From the NCBI RefSeq assembly GCF_029871245.1, contig NZ_SSON01000038.1, positions 46,941 through 110,940 on the forward strand: a stretch of DNA of 64,000 bases, given 5' to 3'. Under the pieces are notes generated by a model. It saw only the letters and a program-made list of their open reading frames with translations, had not been told where the DNA came from and ran no database searches. The first letter of the stretch is position 1; every line of letters starts with the position of its first letter. Below are positions 26,585 through 35,223 of this stretch, piece after piece. This stretch comes from Pseudomonas sp. BN102 (GTDB lineage Bacteria > Pseudomonadota > Gammaproteobacteria > Pseudomonadales > Pseudomonadaceae). The translations under genes were made by a program, and so were the position numbers.

Positions 26585-27904
26585 ATGACCTTCGCTTCCC
26601 TCGGCCTGATCGAACCCCTGCTGCGCGCGACCGAAGCGCTCGGCTACCAGACCCCATCGCCGGTGCAGGCCGAGGCGATTCCCGCCGTCCTCAAGGGCCG
26701 TGACCTGATGGCCGCGGCCCAGACCGGTACCGGCAAGACGGCCGGCTTCGCCCTGCCGCTGCTGCAGCGCCTGACCCAGGAAGGCCCCCAGGTGGCCAGC
26801 AACTCGGTACGCGCCCTGGTGCTGGTGCCCACCCGCGAGCTGGCCGAGCAGGTCAACGAAAGCTTCCGCGTCTATGGCCAGCACCTGCCGCTGCGCAACT
26901 ACGCGGTTTACGGCGGCGTCAGCATCAACCCGCAGATGATGAAGCTGCGCAAGGGCATCGACATCCTGGTCGCCACGCCCGGCCGGCTGCTCGACCTCTA
27001 TCGGCAGAACGCGGTGAAGTTCAACCAGCTGCAGGCGCTGGTGCTGGACGAGGCCGACCGCATGCTCGACCTGGGCTTCGCCCGCGAGCTGGACGAGCTC
27101 TTCGTCGCATTGCCGAAGCGGCGCCAGACCCTGCTGTTCTCCGCCACCTTCTCCGACGCCATTCGCCAGATGGCCCGCGAGCTGCTGCGTGACCCGCTGT
27201 CCATCGAGGTCAGTCCGCGCAACGCGGCGGCCAAGAGTGTGCGCCAGTGGCTGATCCCTGTGGACAAGAAACGCAAGAGCGAGCTTTTCCAGCACCTGCT
27301 GGAGGAGCGCGGCTGGGGCCAGGTGCTGGTCTTCGCCAAGACCCGCAAGGGTGTCGACCAACTGGTCGATGAGCTCCAGGCTCGGGGCGTCAGCGCCGAC
27401 TCCATCCATGGCGACAAGCCGCAGCCGTCGCGCCTGCGCGCGCTGCAGCGGTTCAAGGACAACGAGGTGCAGGTGCTGGTGGCCACCGATGTGGCGGCCC
27501 GTGGCCTGGACATCGACGACCTGCCCCTGGTGGTCAATTTCGACCTGCCTATAGTGGCCGAGGACTATGTTCACCGGATCGGCCGCACCGGCCGTGCCGG
27601 CGCCACGGGCGAGGCGGTGTCCCTGGTTTGCGCCGACGAGGTGCAATTGCTGGCGGCCATCGAGGTGCTGACGCGTCAGACCCTGCAGCGCCGCGAGGAG
27701 CCGGGTTTCATCCCCGACCACCGGGTGCCGCAGACCGACGCCAGCGGCCAGGTGCTGAAGAAGCCGAAAAAACCCAAGAAGCCCAAGGAACCCCAGGCCG
27801 GAGCCGGCAAGGCGGCGGCCCTCGGTCGCTGGATCGACAGCGAGAAGCCCAAGGTCAAGGCGGTGCGCAAGGCACCGGGCTTCGGCAAGGCCAAGAAAGG
27901 CTGA
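26585..27904 (+). CDS. rhlE: DEAD-box RNA helicase (RhlE1-like)
   Basis: 439 residues. Q motif and GYQTPSPVQAEAIP, motif I AQTGTGKTAGFALP, Ia PTRELAEQV, Ib TPGRLLDL, II DEADRMLD, III FSATFSD, IV VLVFAKTRKGVDQLV, V ATDVAARGLDI, VI HRIGRTGRAG, then a Lys/Pro-rich basic tail (from about 400) suited to RNA binding. Matches PA3950, described as RhlE1, which supports growth at low temperature (memory). ATG at 26585. Confidence 0.94.
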   Translation: MTFASLGLIEPLLRATEALGYQTPSPVQAEAIPAVLKGRDLMAAAQTGTGKTAGFALPLLQRLTQEGPQVASNSVRALVLVPTRELAEQVNESFRVYGQHLPLRNYAVYGGVSINPQMMKLRKGIDILVATPGRLLDLYRQNAVKFNQLQALVLDEADRMLDLGFARELDELFVALPKRRQTLLFSATFSDAIRQMARELLRDPLSIEVSPRNAAAKSVRQWLIPVDKKRKSELFQHLLEERGWGQVLVFAKTRKGVDQLVDELQARGVSADSIHGDKPQPSRLRALQRFKDNEVQVLVATDVAARGLDIDDLPLVVNFDLPIVAEDYVHRIGRTGRAGATGEAVSLVCADEVQLLAAIEVLTRQTLQRREEPGFIPDHRVPQTDASGQVLKKPKKPKKPKEPQAGAGKAAALGRWIDSEKPKVKAVRKAPGFGKAKKG

Positions 27905-27915
27905 GTCACGCCCCA

Positions 27916-27948
27916 GGCGTCACCCTCGCTGTAGCGATGGGTGACGCC
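27916..27948 (+). terminator. perfect hairpin after rhlE
   Basis: GGCGTCACCC at 27916-27925 pairs with GGGTGACGCC at 27939-27948, with a further TCGC/GCGA inner stem. Starts 12 bases after the rhlE stop. No T-tract follows; it may be a repeat-derived terminator or mRNA-stabilising structure. Confidence 0.5.
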
Positions 27949-28114
27949 CGATGGGGCGGCAGGCGCCGGAACGGGGCAGGGCGGGAGAGCGGCATCCGCG
28001 TGCCAGAGGCCTCGGGTAGGGCTTTCAGGATATTGGCTCACTTCCTGCATTTCTGTGCGAAATGCTGAACGCCTATAGTGATTGATGCGCAGCCCAACCT
28101 CAGGCATCTCCCCC

Positions 28115-28939
28115 ATGCGCCACAAGGAACTCAAGCACTGGACCTCCGGTGTCGCCCACTTGCTTGCCCAACCGGCAGGCCGGGCCCGATTGCTCGGGCT
28201 CAGCCAGTGGCTGCAGCAGATCTGCCATGTCGACCATTTCGTGCTCTTCGTCTACGAAGGCAACCACCGGCCACTGGCCTTGTTCGACACCTTTCCGCCA
28301 GACAAGCGCCACGTCTACGTCGAGGACTACCAGATCGGTCCCTACCTGCTCGATCCCTTCTACCTCGCCTGCACCCGCAACCAGGCCCCCGGCCTCTGGC
28401 GCCTGCGCCAGTTCGCCCCGGACCATTTCTACCTGGGCGAGTACTACGTCACCTACTACCAGCAGACCGGCCTGACCGAGGAGATCGCCTTCTTCGTCGA
28501 CCTGGCCGATGGCGCCAAGGCGGTGCTTTCGCTGATGCGCAGTACGTGCAGCCCGGCGTACAGCCGCGACGAAATGCAATTGCTGGATTGCGCCCAGCCG
28601 GTGGTGGAGCAAGTGGTGAACGAAGCCTGGGAGCTCTGCCGCGCCCATGCGCCGCGCCCGGTGCAGGACCTGGACTACAAGATCCGCGAAGCCTTCGACC
28701 AGTTCGGCGCCCATGTGCTGACCGCCCGCGAGCTGGAAGTCGTGCAGATGCTCCTGCGCGGCCACTCCAGCGCCTCGGTGGCCGAGCACCTGGCCATCAG
28801 CCCGGGCACGGTGAAGATCCACCGCAAGAACATCTACGCCAAGCTCGGCATCGGCAGCCAGTCCGAGCTGCTCGGCCTCTTCGTCCGCGACCTGGCCGGT
28901 CAGCGCGACGACTCGGAACCCTTGCGGACGGCGGTCTAG
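28115..28939 (+). CDS. LuxR-family (HTH) transcriptional regulator
   Basis: 274 residues: an N-terminal GAF-like sensory region (residues 1-180, no recognised acyl-homoserine-lactone signature) and a C-terminal LuxR helix-turn-helix (LTARELEVVQMLLRGHSSAS through VKIHRKNIYAKLGIGSQSEL). ATG at 28115 (MRHKELKHW) is chosen because a good -10 (TATAGT, about 28073-28078) would leave no leader for the alternatives at 28082/28085. It precedes the polyamine ABC operon by 650 bases on the same strand, and LuxR proteins of this kind often control such operons; this link is inference. Confidence 0.88.
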   Translation: MRHKELKHWTSGVAHLLAQPAGRARLLGLSQWLQQICHVDHFVLFVYEGNHRPLALFDTFPPDKRHVYVEDYQIGPYLLDPFYLACTRNQAPGLWRLRQFAPDHFYLGEYYVTYYQQTGLTEEIAFFVDLADGAKAVLSLMRSTCSPAYSRDEMQLLDCAQPVVEQVVNEAWELCRAHAPRPVQDLDYKIREAFDQFGAHVLTARELEVVQMLLRGHSSASVAEHLAISPGTVKIHRKNIYAKLGIGSQSELLGLFVRDLAGQRDDSEPLRTAV

Positions 28940-29023
28940 CCTTATTTCCAAAGGCGATTAGCGGCTGGCTGATCAATAACCGTACAGCCTGACGCAGGCT
29001 AGCCGCCATGGGCCTTCCGTGGC

Positions 29024-29070
29024 GATGCCCACGACTTATCCACAGTGATTTGCACAGAATTTGTGGGCAG
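29024..29070 (+). repeat. DnaA-box-like repeat, copy A
   Basis: Contains a perfect DnaA box TTATCCACA at 29036-29044 followed after 12-15 bases by a TGTGG, giving a CCACA...TGTGG dyad. Two similar units follow at 29202-29247 and 29449-29495, all in the same direction within the 648-base gap 28940-29587, which has no credible gene. Confidence 0.6.
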
Positions 29071-29097
29071 TGGGACGTTGCAGGGGCGGCGAATCCC

Positions 29098-29127
29098 TTG
29101 TAGTGGCGAATTCATTCGCCCCTACAG
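29098..29127. repeat. short palindrome of the REP-like family
   Basis: TTGTAGTGGCGAATTCATTCGCCCCTACA, a collapsed form of the REP-like element without the two GC-rich arms. Confidence 0.6.
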
Positions 29128-29201
29128 CTGTGTCGCCGAGCTAACTCTGCTCAAAAACCGGGCACTTGCTTGCAACCCTCGCCCAAAGGGCTCTACAGCC
29201 A

Positions 29202-29247
29202 GTCATCCACGAGTTATCCACAGTTGATCCCGCAGATTTTGTGAGTA
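29202..29247 (+). repeat. DnaA-box-like repeat, copy B
   Basis: TTATCCACA at 29214-29222, preceded by CATCCACGAG and followed by a GCAGATTTTGTG segment aligned with copy A at the same 23-base spacing. Confidence 0.6.
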
Positions 29248-29269
29248 GACGAACGCGGGCGATCGCTCT

Positions 29270-29369
29270 TTGTGGGGGCGAATTCATTCGCTATGGGCAG
29301 CGCAGCTGCCCCTGGGGATCCAAAAGGCAGGCCTGCGGCCTGCTCAGCGATTGAAATCGCCCCCACAAG
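29270..29369. repeat. paired REP-like palindrome (BIME-like)
   Basis: Outer ends TTGTGGGGGCGAATTCATTCG and GCGATTGAAATCGCCCCCAC; inner arms GGGCAGCGCAGCTGCCC and GGCAGGCCTGCGGCCTGC. Nearly the same as the copy at 35224-35324. Confidence 0.85.
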
Positions 29370-29448
29370 TTGGGTGCCGATCCGAAATCTCTTCTGGTCA
29401 ATATACAACCACACACGCCAAGCCCGCGCCCTGCATGGCCTGCAGCCC

Positions 29449-29495
29449 ATCATCCATAACTTATCCACACCTCGCTCCACAGCTTCTGTGGAAGG
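29449..29495 (+). repeat. DnaA-box-like repeat, copy C
   Basis: TTATCCACA at 29461-29469 preceded by CATCCATAAC and followed by CACAGCTTCTGTGG at the spacing seen in copies A and B. About 120 bases before the ABC operon start. Confidence 0.6.
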
Positions 29496-29587
29496 TTCGC
29501 CTATCCCCCAAGGGATATATACAGCCGAAAACCGCTATAGCTAGCCTGTTGCCACATGCCAAGAACACCTGGAACAAGGGGCCGGCC

Positions 29588-30706
29588 GTGAGCGATGCAA
29601 GCGAGTTCATCGATATCGAGTTCCGCAATGTGGTCAAGCGCTATGGCGCGGTGGCGGCGGTCAACGGCCTGAACTTCAAGGTGCGGCGCGGCTCCTTCCA
29701 TTCCTTCCTCGGCAGCTCCGGTTGTGGCAAGACCACCACCCTGCGGATGATCGCCGGCTTCGAGCAGCCCAGTGCCGGCGAGGTGCTGCTGGCCGGGCAA
29801 TCGGTGGCCGGGGTGCCGGCGCACCAGCGGCCGGTGAACATGGTGTTCCAGAGTTATGCACTGTTCCCGCACCTTTCGGTGGCCGAGAACATCGCCTACG
29901 GCCTGCGTTATCACCAGCCACGCCCGGACCGCGCCGCGCAGCGCCGCCTGGCCGACCAGGCGCTGGAGATGGTGCGTCTGTCCGGCTTCGGCCAGCGCAA
30001 GCCCCATGAACTTTCGGGCGGGCAGCAGCAGCGGGTGGCACTGGCCCGCGCCCTGGTGAACAAACCCACGGTGCTGCTGCTGGACGAACCCCTGGCGGCG
30101 CTCGACCGCAAGCTGCGCAAGGAAATGCAGTCCGAGCTGCTGCGCTTGCAGCGCGAGGTGGGCATCACCTTCGTGCTGGTCACCCATGACCAGGAAGAGG
30201 CGCTGTCCATGAGCGACAGCATCAGCGTCATGCAGGACGGCCAGATCCTCCAGAGCGCCAGCCCCGAGCAGCTCTACGAGACTCCGGCGAGCCGTTACGT
30301 GGCCGACTTCATCGGCGAGTCCAACCTGTTCGACGGCACCGTGCGGCGCATCGACGGCGGCCGGGTGACGCTGGAAACCACCCACGGCCTGCAATTGGCC
30401 AGCCCGCAGACGCCCACCGGCCCGGCGCTCAAGGCGTGCGAGCCGGGCTGCATCGCCGTGCGTCCGGAGCTGATCGCCATCGGCGCGGCGCAGGAGGCGC
30501 TGCCCCGCGAGATCAGCCTGCCCGGCCAGGTGGTGGATCGCATCTATCTCGGCAATCTCACCGAGTACCGGGTACGCACCGAGCCCTTCGGCGTGGTCTG
30601 CGTGCGCGTGCCGCGCCATGGCCAGCATGAGCGCGCGGCCTTCGAGCATGGCACTCCGGTGCGCATCGGCTGGGATCAGGCCAGCGGCCTCGCGATGACG
30701 GTGTAG
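29588..30706 (+). CDS. polyamine-type ABC transporter ATP-binding protein (PotA-like)
   Basis: 372 residues. ABC domain: Walker A GSSGCGKTTTLRM, signature LSGGQQQRVALARA, Walker B VLLLDEPLAALD, H-loop VTHDQEEAL; then a C-terminal TOBE domain (about 280-365). This is the spermidine/putrescine class of importer ATPase, cytosolic and bound to the two permeases. GTG at 29588 after AAGGGGCCGGCC; the frame is open upstream to 29270 but contains the REP-like palindrome. First gene of a five-gene operon. Confidence 0.9.
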   Translation: MSDASEFIDIEFRNVVKRYGAVAAVNGLNFKVRRGSFHSFLGSSGCGKTTTLRMIAGFEQPSAGEVLLAGQSVAGVPAHQRPVNMVFQSYALFPHLSVAENIAYGLRYHQPRPDRAAQRRLADQALEMVRLSGFGQRKPHELSGGQQQRVALARALVNKPTVLLLDEPLAALDRKLRKEMQSELLRLQREVGITFVLVTHDQEEALSMSDSISVMQDGQILQSASPEQLYETPASRYVADFIGESNLFDGTVRRIDGGRVTLETTHGLQLASPQTPTGPALKACEPGCIAVRPELIAIGAAQEALPREISLPGQVVDRIYLGNLTEYRVRTEPFGVVCVRVPRHGQHERAAFEHGTPVRIGWDQASGLAMTV

Positions 30707-30757
30707 TGACGTAGTACGGAACGGACAACAGCAACCACACACAGGCGGGTAGCAGCA

Positions 30758-31903
30758 ATGGATCGGAAAGACTTCATCAAGCAACTGCGCAGTTGGCAGA
30801 ACGGCTCCATCAGCCGTCGCGAGTTCCTCGGCCGCACCGGCCTGGGCTTGGCCATGGCGGTGATGGCCGCCAACATGCCGGGCCTGCTGACCGGCAATCG
30901 GGCCTTCGCCGCCGAGAAGGGCTCCATCGGCGACCGCGTGGTGCTGGCCACCTGGCCCAACTACCACAATGCCGAGAACTTCGCCGCCTTCGCCGAGCAG
31001 ACCGGCGCCCAGGTGCAGATGAATGTGTTCGGCTCCAACGAAGAGATGCTCGCCAAGCTCCAGGCCGGCGGCAGCGGTTGGGACGTCTTCGTGCCCACCA
31101 ACTACACCATCAGCACCTATGCCGAGTTGGGCCTGATCGAGCCGCTGGATCTGGCGCGCATCCCCAACTTCGACCCGGCCTCCTTTGAAAAGCGCTTCAT
31201 GGAGCAGGGCGTAGTCAACGGCAAGACTTACGCCGTGCCCAAGGACTGGGGCACCACCGGCTTCGTCTACGACAGCAAGAAGCTCAAGGCCAAGCCCACC
31301 ACCTGGAAGGAGTTCTGGGAACTCGCCAAGGGCGAGGCCACCGGCCGGGTGATGGTCCACGACTACCAGCTGACCGTGATCGGCAACGCCCTCAAGGCGT
31401 ACGGCTACAGCTTCAACTCGATCGACCCGAAGGAGATGGCCGACGCCGAGAAGCTGCTGCTGGAGGTCAAGCCGCACCTCTTCGCCATCAACTCCGACTA
31501 CCAGCCCTCCATGCGCAACGGCGATGCCTGGATGTCCATGTGCTGGACCGGAGACGCCTCGCAACTGCACCGCGACCTGCCGCAGATGCAGTACGTGTTG
31601 GGCCGCGAAGGCGGCGAGATCTGGAGCGACTTCTTCGCCATTCCGAAGAGCGCCGAACGGCCTGATGCGGCGTATGCGCTGATCAACTTCCTGCTCGACC
31701 CGCAGGTGAACAAGCTCGAGGTGGAGGCCCACGGCTACCCCAGCGGCGACAAGCGCGTGGATGCGCTGCTGCCCAAGACCATGCTCGACGACCCGATCAT
31801 GTATCCGGCCGCCGACTTGCTCAGTGCCCTGGAGTTCGGCGCCGCGGCAACCCTGACCAGCCCGGCCAGGGCGGAACTGATGGCGCGCTTCAAGGCGGCC
31901 TGA
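30758..31903 (+). CDS. polyamine-type ABC transporter substrate-binding protein (PotD/PotF-like)
   Basis: 381 residues. Export signal with a twin-arginine motif (SRREFLGRTGLGLAMAV at about 20-36), cleavage near NRAFAAEKG, unusual for a PotD-like protein, most of which are Sec-exported. The mature part is a family-1/PotD-type fold: LATWPNYHNAENFAAFAEQT, WDVFVPTNYTIST, VPKDWGTTGFVYDSKKLKAK, and AYALINFLLDPQVNKLE. Ligand likely a polyamine or a similar amine; the exact one is not readable. 51 bases after the ATPase gene. Confidence 0.89.
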   Translation: MDRKDFIKQLRSWQNGSISRREFLGRTGLGLAMAVMAANMPGLLTGNRAFAAEKGSIGDRVVLATWPNYHNAENFAAFAEQTGAQVQMNVFGSNEEMLAKLQAGGSGWDVFVPTNYTISTYAELGLIEPLDLARIPNFDPASFEKRFMEQGVVNGKTYAVPKDWGTTGFVYDSKKLKAKPTTWKEFWELAKGEATGRVMVHDYQLTVIGNALKAYGYSFNSIDPKEMADAEKLLLEVKPHLFAINSDYQPSMRNGDAWMSMCWTGDASQLHRDLPQMQYVLGREGGEIWSDFFAIPKSAERPDAAYALINFLLDPQVNKLEVEAHGYPSGDKRVDALLPKTMLDDPIMYPAADLLSALEFGAAATLTSPARAELMARFKAA

Positions 31904-31991
31904 TCGGCGCGGGGAGGGGGGAACCCTCTCCCCGGCCCTCTCCCTGAAGGGGGAGGGGGAATTTCGATCCGTGCGAACTAAGGAATCGTCC

Positions 31992-32903
31992 ATGAACATC
32001 GCCATCAGCGCCCCCGCGCTGGCCGATGCCGGCCAGGTCGCGCCGGTCGAAAGTCGAAGCCTCGGCCGGCGCGTCACGCTGCTCCTGCTGTTGCCGTCCA
32101 CCCTCTGGTTCCTGCTGCTGCTTCTGCTGCCGCTGGTGATCATCCTGGTCTTCAGCTTGGGCGAGCGCAGCCCGGTGGGCGGCTACAGCGCGGCCCTGAC
32201 CCTGGAGAACTACCTGAACCTCGGCTCCCGGGCCAAGGCCTTCTACAACACCTTGCTGCTCGCGCCGCTCGGCACCCTGGTGTGCCTGGTGGCGGCCTAC
32301 CCGCTGGCCTATTTCCTGGCGGTGAAGGTGCAGCGCAGCCGCTCCCTGCTGCTGACCCTGGTGATAGTGCCGTTCTGGACCAGCTTCCTGATCCGCACCT
32401 ACGCCTGGATCTTCATCCTCGGCGGCAAGGGCATCCCGGCGCTGCTGGCCATGGTCGGACTGGACGACGTGCGCCTGATCAACAGCCCGAGCGCGGTGCT
32501 GATCGGCATCGTCTACGGCTACCTGCCGCTGATGGTGTTCCCCATCTACGTCAGCCTGGAGAAGCTCGACAAGCGCCTGTTGGAGGCGTCCTCCGACCTC
32601 GGCGCCAGCGCCTTCGAGACCTTCCGCCGGGTGACCTTGCCGCTCTCGGCTCCCGGCGTCATCACTGGCTCCATGCTGGTGTTCATCCTGCTCATGGGCG
32701 AGTTCCTGATTCCCGCCATCCTCGGCGGCGGCAAGGTGTTTTTCGTCGGCAACGCGCTGGTGGACCTGTTCCTGCAATCGCGCAACTGGCCCTTCGGCAG
32801 CGCGGTGGCGATGACCCTGGTGGCGATGATGCTGCTCATCATCGCCCTCTACCTGAAACTGGTGGCGCGCTACGGCAAGCGCGGCACGGAGGGGATGCTC
32901 TGA
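31992..32903 (+). CDS. polyamine-type ABC transporter permease (PotB-like)
   Basis: 303 residues, six membrane helices. The EAA loop that meets the ATPase is LLEASSDLGASAFETFRRVT. The start is ATG at 31992 after AAGGAATCGTCC. The 88-base gap before it holds a GC-rich palindromic stretch (CCCTCTCC...GGGAGGGGG, 31920-31965) related to the element around the DUF559 gene. Stop overlaps the next start (TGATG). Confidence 0.9.
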   Translation: MNIAISAPALADAGQVAPVESRSLGRRVTLLLLLPSTLWFLLLLLLPLVIILVFSLGERSPVGGYSAALTLENYLNLGSRAKAFYNTLLLAPLGTLVCLVAAYPLAYFLAVKVQRSRSLLLTLVIVPFWTSFLIRTYAWIFILGGKGIPALLAMVGLDDVRLINSPSAVLIGIVYGYLPLMVFPIYVSLEKLDKRLLEASSDLGASAFETFRRVTLPLSAPGVITGSMLVFILLMGEFLIPAILGGGKVFFVGNALVDLFLQSRNWPFGSAVAMTLVAMMLLIIALYLKLVARYGKRGTEGML

Positions 32904-33715
32904 TGTGGCTGCGCAGTTACTCCACCTCGCTCTACCTGTTCCTCTATGCACCCATTGCGCTGATCGTGCTGTTCTCCTTCAACGCCGGGCGCAGCGGATT
33001 GTCCTTCGAATGCTGCTCGACGCAGTGGTTCGGCCGCGCCTTCGGCAACCCGTTCATCATGGAGGCGCTGGGCACCAGCACCCTGATCGCCTTCTGCTCG
33101 GCGGTGATCGCCACGCTGTTCGGCACACTGGCGGTATTCGGCCTGCAGCGGGCGGGCCGGCGGGTGCGGCTGTTCTTCGATGCCCTGACCTACTGCGCCA
33201 TCATCATCCCCGGCATCGTCATCGGCATCGCCACGCTGATCGCCTTCATCAGTCTGTTCGAAGTGGTCAACCCGCTGCTCGACCTGCTGCTGGGCGCCAG
33301 CCTGCCGCGCCTGCGCATGGGCCTGTTCACCGTGATCGCGGCGCACTCGCTGTTCACCATGGCGCTGGTGATGGTGATAGTCCGCACCCGCGTCGACGCC
33401 CTGGACCAGGCGCTGCTGGAGGCTTCGGCCGACCTCTACGCACCGCCGCTGGAAACCTTCCGCCGGGTGACCCTGCCGCAGATAGCCCCGGCCATCCTCG
33501 CCGGCTTCCTCCTGGCCTTCACCTTCAGCTTCGACGATTTCATCATCGCCTTCTTCGTCGCCGGCTCGGAAACCACCCTGCCGATCTACATCTTCTCGTC
33601 GATCCGCCGGGGCATCACCCCGGAGATCAACGCCATCTCCACGGTGATCATCTGCGTCTCCCTGGCGCTGCTGTTCACCTCCCGCCATCTGCAGAACCGC
33701 CGCAGCGGCGCCTGA
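32903..33715 (+). CDS. polyamine-type ABC transporter permease (PotC-like)
   Basis: 270 residues, six membrane helices, with EAA loop LLEASADLYAPPLETFRRVT, closely parallel to that of the first permease, and the conserved FTFSFDDFIIAFFVAG. The ATG at 32903 shares a base with the stop of the preceding gene, so translation is coupled. Together with the two upstream genes it forms a complete importer. Confidence 0.9.
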   Translation: MWLRSYSTSLYLFLYAPIALIVLFSFNAGRSGLSFECCSTQWFGRAFGNPFIMEALGTSTLIAFCSAVIATLFGTLAVFGLQRAGRRVRLFFDALTYCAIIIPGIVIGIATLIAFISLFEVVNPLLDLLLGASLPRLRMGLFTVIAAHSLFTMALVMVIVRTRVDALDQALLEASADLYAPPLETFRRVTLPQIAPAILAGFLLAFTFSFDDFIIAFFVAGSETTLPIYIFSSIRRGITPEINAISTVIICVSLALLFTSRHLQNRRSGA

Positions 33716-33732
33716 GCGCCGGGGAGCCAACC

Positions 33733-35202
33733 ATGCGTGACCAGCTGTACATCAACGGGCAATGGGTCCGCCCCGACCTGGGCGGCTATTTCGAAGTGCT
33801 GGACCCCAGCAACGGCGACCTGATCCAGCGCGTGCCGGCGGCCACCGAGGAAGACATCGACCATGCCGTGCACGCCGCCCGCCAGGCCTTCAATCGCGGC
33901 TGGGGGCAAAGCAGCGGAGCCGAGCGCGCCGCCTGGCTGGAGGCCCTCGCCGCGGACCTGGAAAGCCGCCAGGACGCCCTGGCGGTGCTGGAGGTGCGCG
34001 ACAACGGCAAGCCGCTCCCGGAGGCGCAATGGGATATAAGCGATGCCATCGGCTGCTTCCGCTACTACGCCGAGCTGGCACGGGAGCTGGACGGCCGCCA
34101 GGACCAGCCCCTGGCACTGCCGGACGAACGCTTCAGCTGCCGCGTCCGCTATGAGCCGGTGGGCGTGGCGGGGCAGATCATCCCTTGGAACTACCCACTG
34201 CTGATGGCCGCCTGGAAGGTCGCCCCGGCCCTGGCGGCAGGCGCCACCTGTGTGCTCAAGCCCTCCGAGCTGACACCCCTGACCGCCCTGGAACTGGCCG
34301 CTACCGCCGAGCGGGTCGGCCTGCCGTCTGGCGTGCTGAACGTAGTCACGGGGCTGGGCAGCGAGGCTGGCGGCCCCCTCAGCCAGCATCCGGGGGTGGA
34401 CAAGCTGGCCTTCACCGGCAGCGTGCCGACGGGGGCGAAGATCATGTCGGCGGCCGCTGCCGACATCAAGAACATCAGTCTGGAGCTGGGCGGCAAGTCG
34501 GCCTTCATTGTCTTCGACGACGCCGAGGTGGAGGCCGCGGTGGAATGGATCATGTTCGGCATCTTCTGGAACCAGGGCCAGGTGTGCAGCGCCACCTCGC
34601 GGCTGCTGGTGCAGGAGGGCATCGCCGAGCGCCTGATCGAGCGCCTGGTGGAAGAGACGCGGCGCATCAGCATCGGCCCGGGCCTGGAGCGCGGCGTGTT
34701 GCTGGGGCCGCTGGTGAGTGCCGGGCAGTACCAGAAGGTCACGGGCATGATCGAGCAGGGCCGCCAGGAGGCCAGCCTGCTCACCGGCGGCAAGCGCCCG
34801 GCGCACCTGTCCCACGGCTACTTCGTCGAGCCGGCGGTGTTTGCAGAGCCGGCAGACAACGCGCGCATCTGGCGCGAGGAAATCTTCGGCCCGGTGCTCT
34901 GCGTGAAGCGCTTCAAGACCGAAGCCGAGGCCCTGCGCCAGGCCAATGACAGCCGCTTCGGCCTGGCCGCGGCGGTGATGAGCGCCGACCTGGAACGCGC
35001 CGCGCGGGTGGCCAACGGGCTGCGCGCCGGCATCGTCTGGGTCAACTGCTCGCAACCCACCTTCACCCAGGCGCCCTGGGGTGGCATGAAGCAGAGCGGC
35101 ATCGGCCGCGAGCTGGGCCGCTGGGGATTGGACAACTACCTGGAGGTGAAACAGATCACCGAGTACCGCAGCCGGGAGCCTTGGGGGTGGTACATCAAAT
35201 AG
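33733..35202 (+). CDS. aminoaldehyde/betaine-aldehyde-type dehydrogenase
   Basis: 489 residues, NAD(P)-dependent aldehyde dehydrogenase: AGQIIPWNYPLLMAAWKVAP, FTGSVPTGAKIM, general-base Glu in ISLELGGKSA, and nucleophile Cys in NQGQVCSATSRLL. The C-terminal LEVKQITEYRSREPWGWY resembles the tail of plant aminoaldehyde/betaine-aldehyde dehydrogenases (memory), which oxidise omega-aminoaldehydes from polyamines. It begins 17 bases after the importer genes, so it is likely to oxidise a product of the imported amine. No amine oxidase or transaminase gene is adjacent, so the aldehyde must be made elsewhere. Confidence 0.88.
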   Translation: MRDQLYINGQWVRPDLGGYFEVLDPSNGDLIQRVPAATEEDIDHAVHAARQAFNRGWGQSSGAERAAWLEALAADLESRQDALAVLEVRDNGKPLPEAQWDISDAIGCFRYYAELARELDGRQDQPLALPDERFSCRVRYEPVGVAGQIIPWNYPLLMAAWKVAPALAAGATCVLKPSELTPLTALELAATAERVGLPSGVLNVVTGLGSEAGGPLSQHPGVDKLAFTGSVPTGAKIMSAAAADIKNISLELGGKSAFIVFDDAEVEAAVEWIMFGIFWNQGQVCSATSRLLVQEGIAERLIERLVEETRRISIGPGLERGVLLGPLVSAGQYQKVTGMIEQGRQEASLLTGGKRPAHLSHGYFVEPAVFAEPADNARIWREEIFGPVLCVKRFKTEAEALRQANDSRFGLAAAVMSADLERAARVANGLRAGIVWVNCSQPTFTQAPWGGMKQSGIGRELGRWGLDNYLEVKQITEYRSREPWGWYIK

Positions 35203-35223
35203 GAGGGGGGCGTCGCTTTTTCC

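Noticed and set aside
25581..26588. A 335-codon plus-strand frame overlapping the EamA exporter in another phase
   Set aside because: The exporter frame has ten helices and family motifs; this one is Arg/Pro-rich and has none.
28940..29587. Origin of replication
   Set aside because: Three DnaA-box matches are present, but there is no AT-rich unwinding region and no dnaA, dnaN, gyrB or rpmH neighbour.
29501..32143. An 880-codon minus-strand open frame opposite the ABC operon
   Set aside because: Antisense to the ATPase and binding-protein genes, whose motifs are intact; no motif in the antisense frame.
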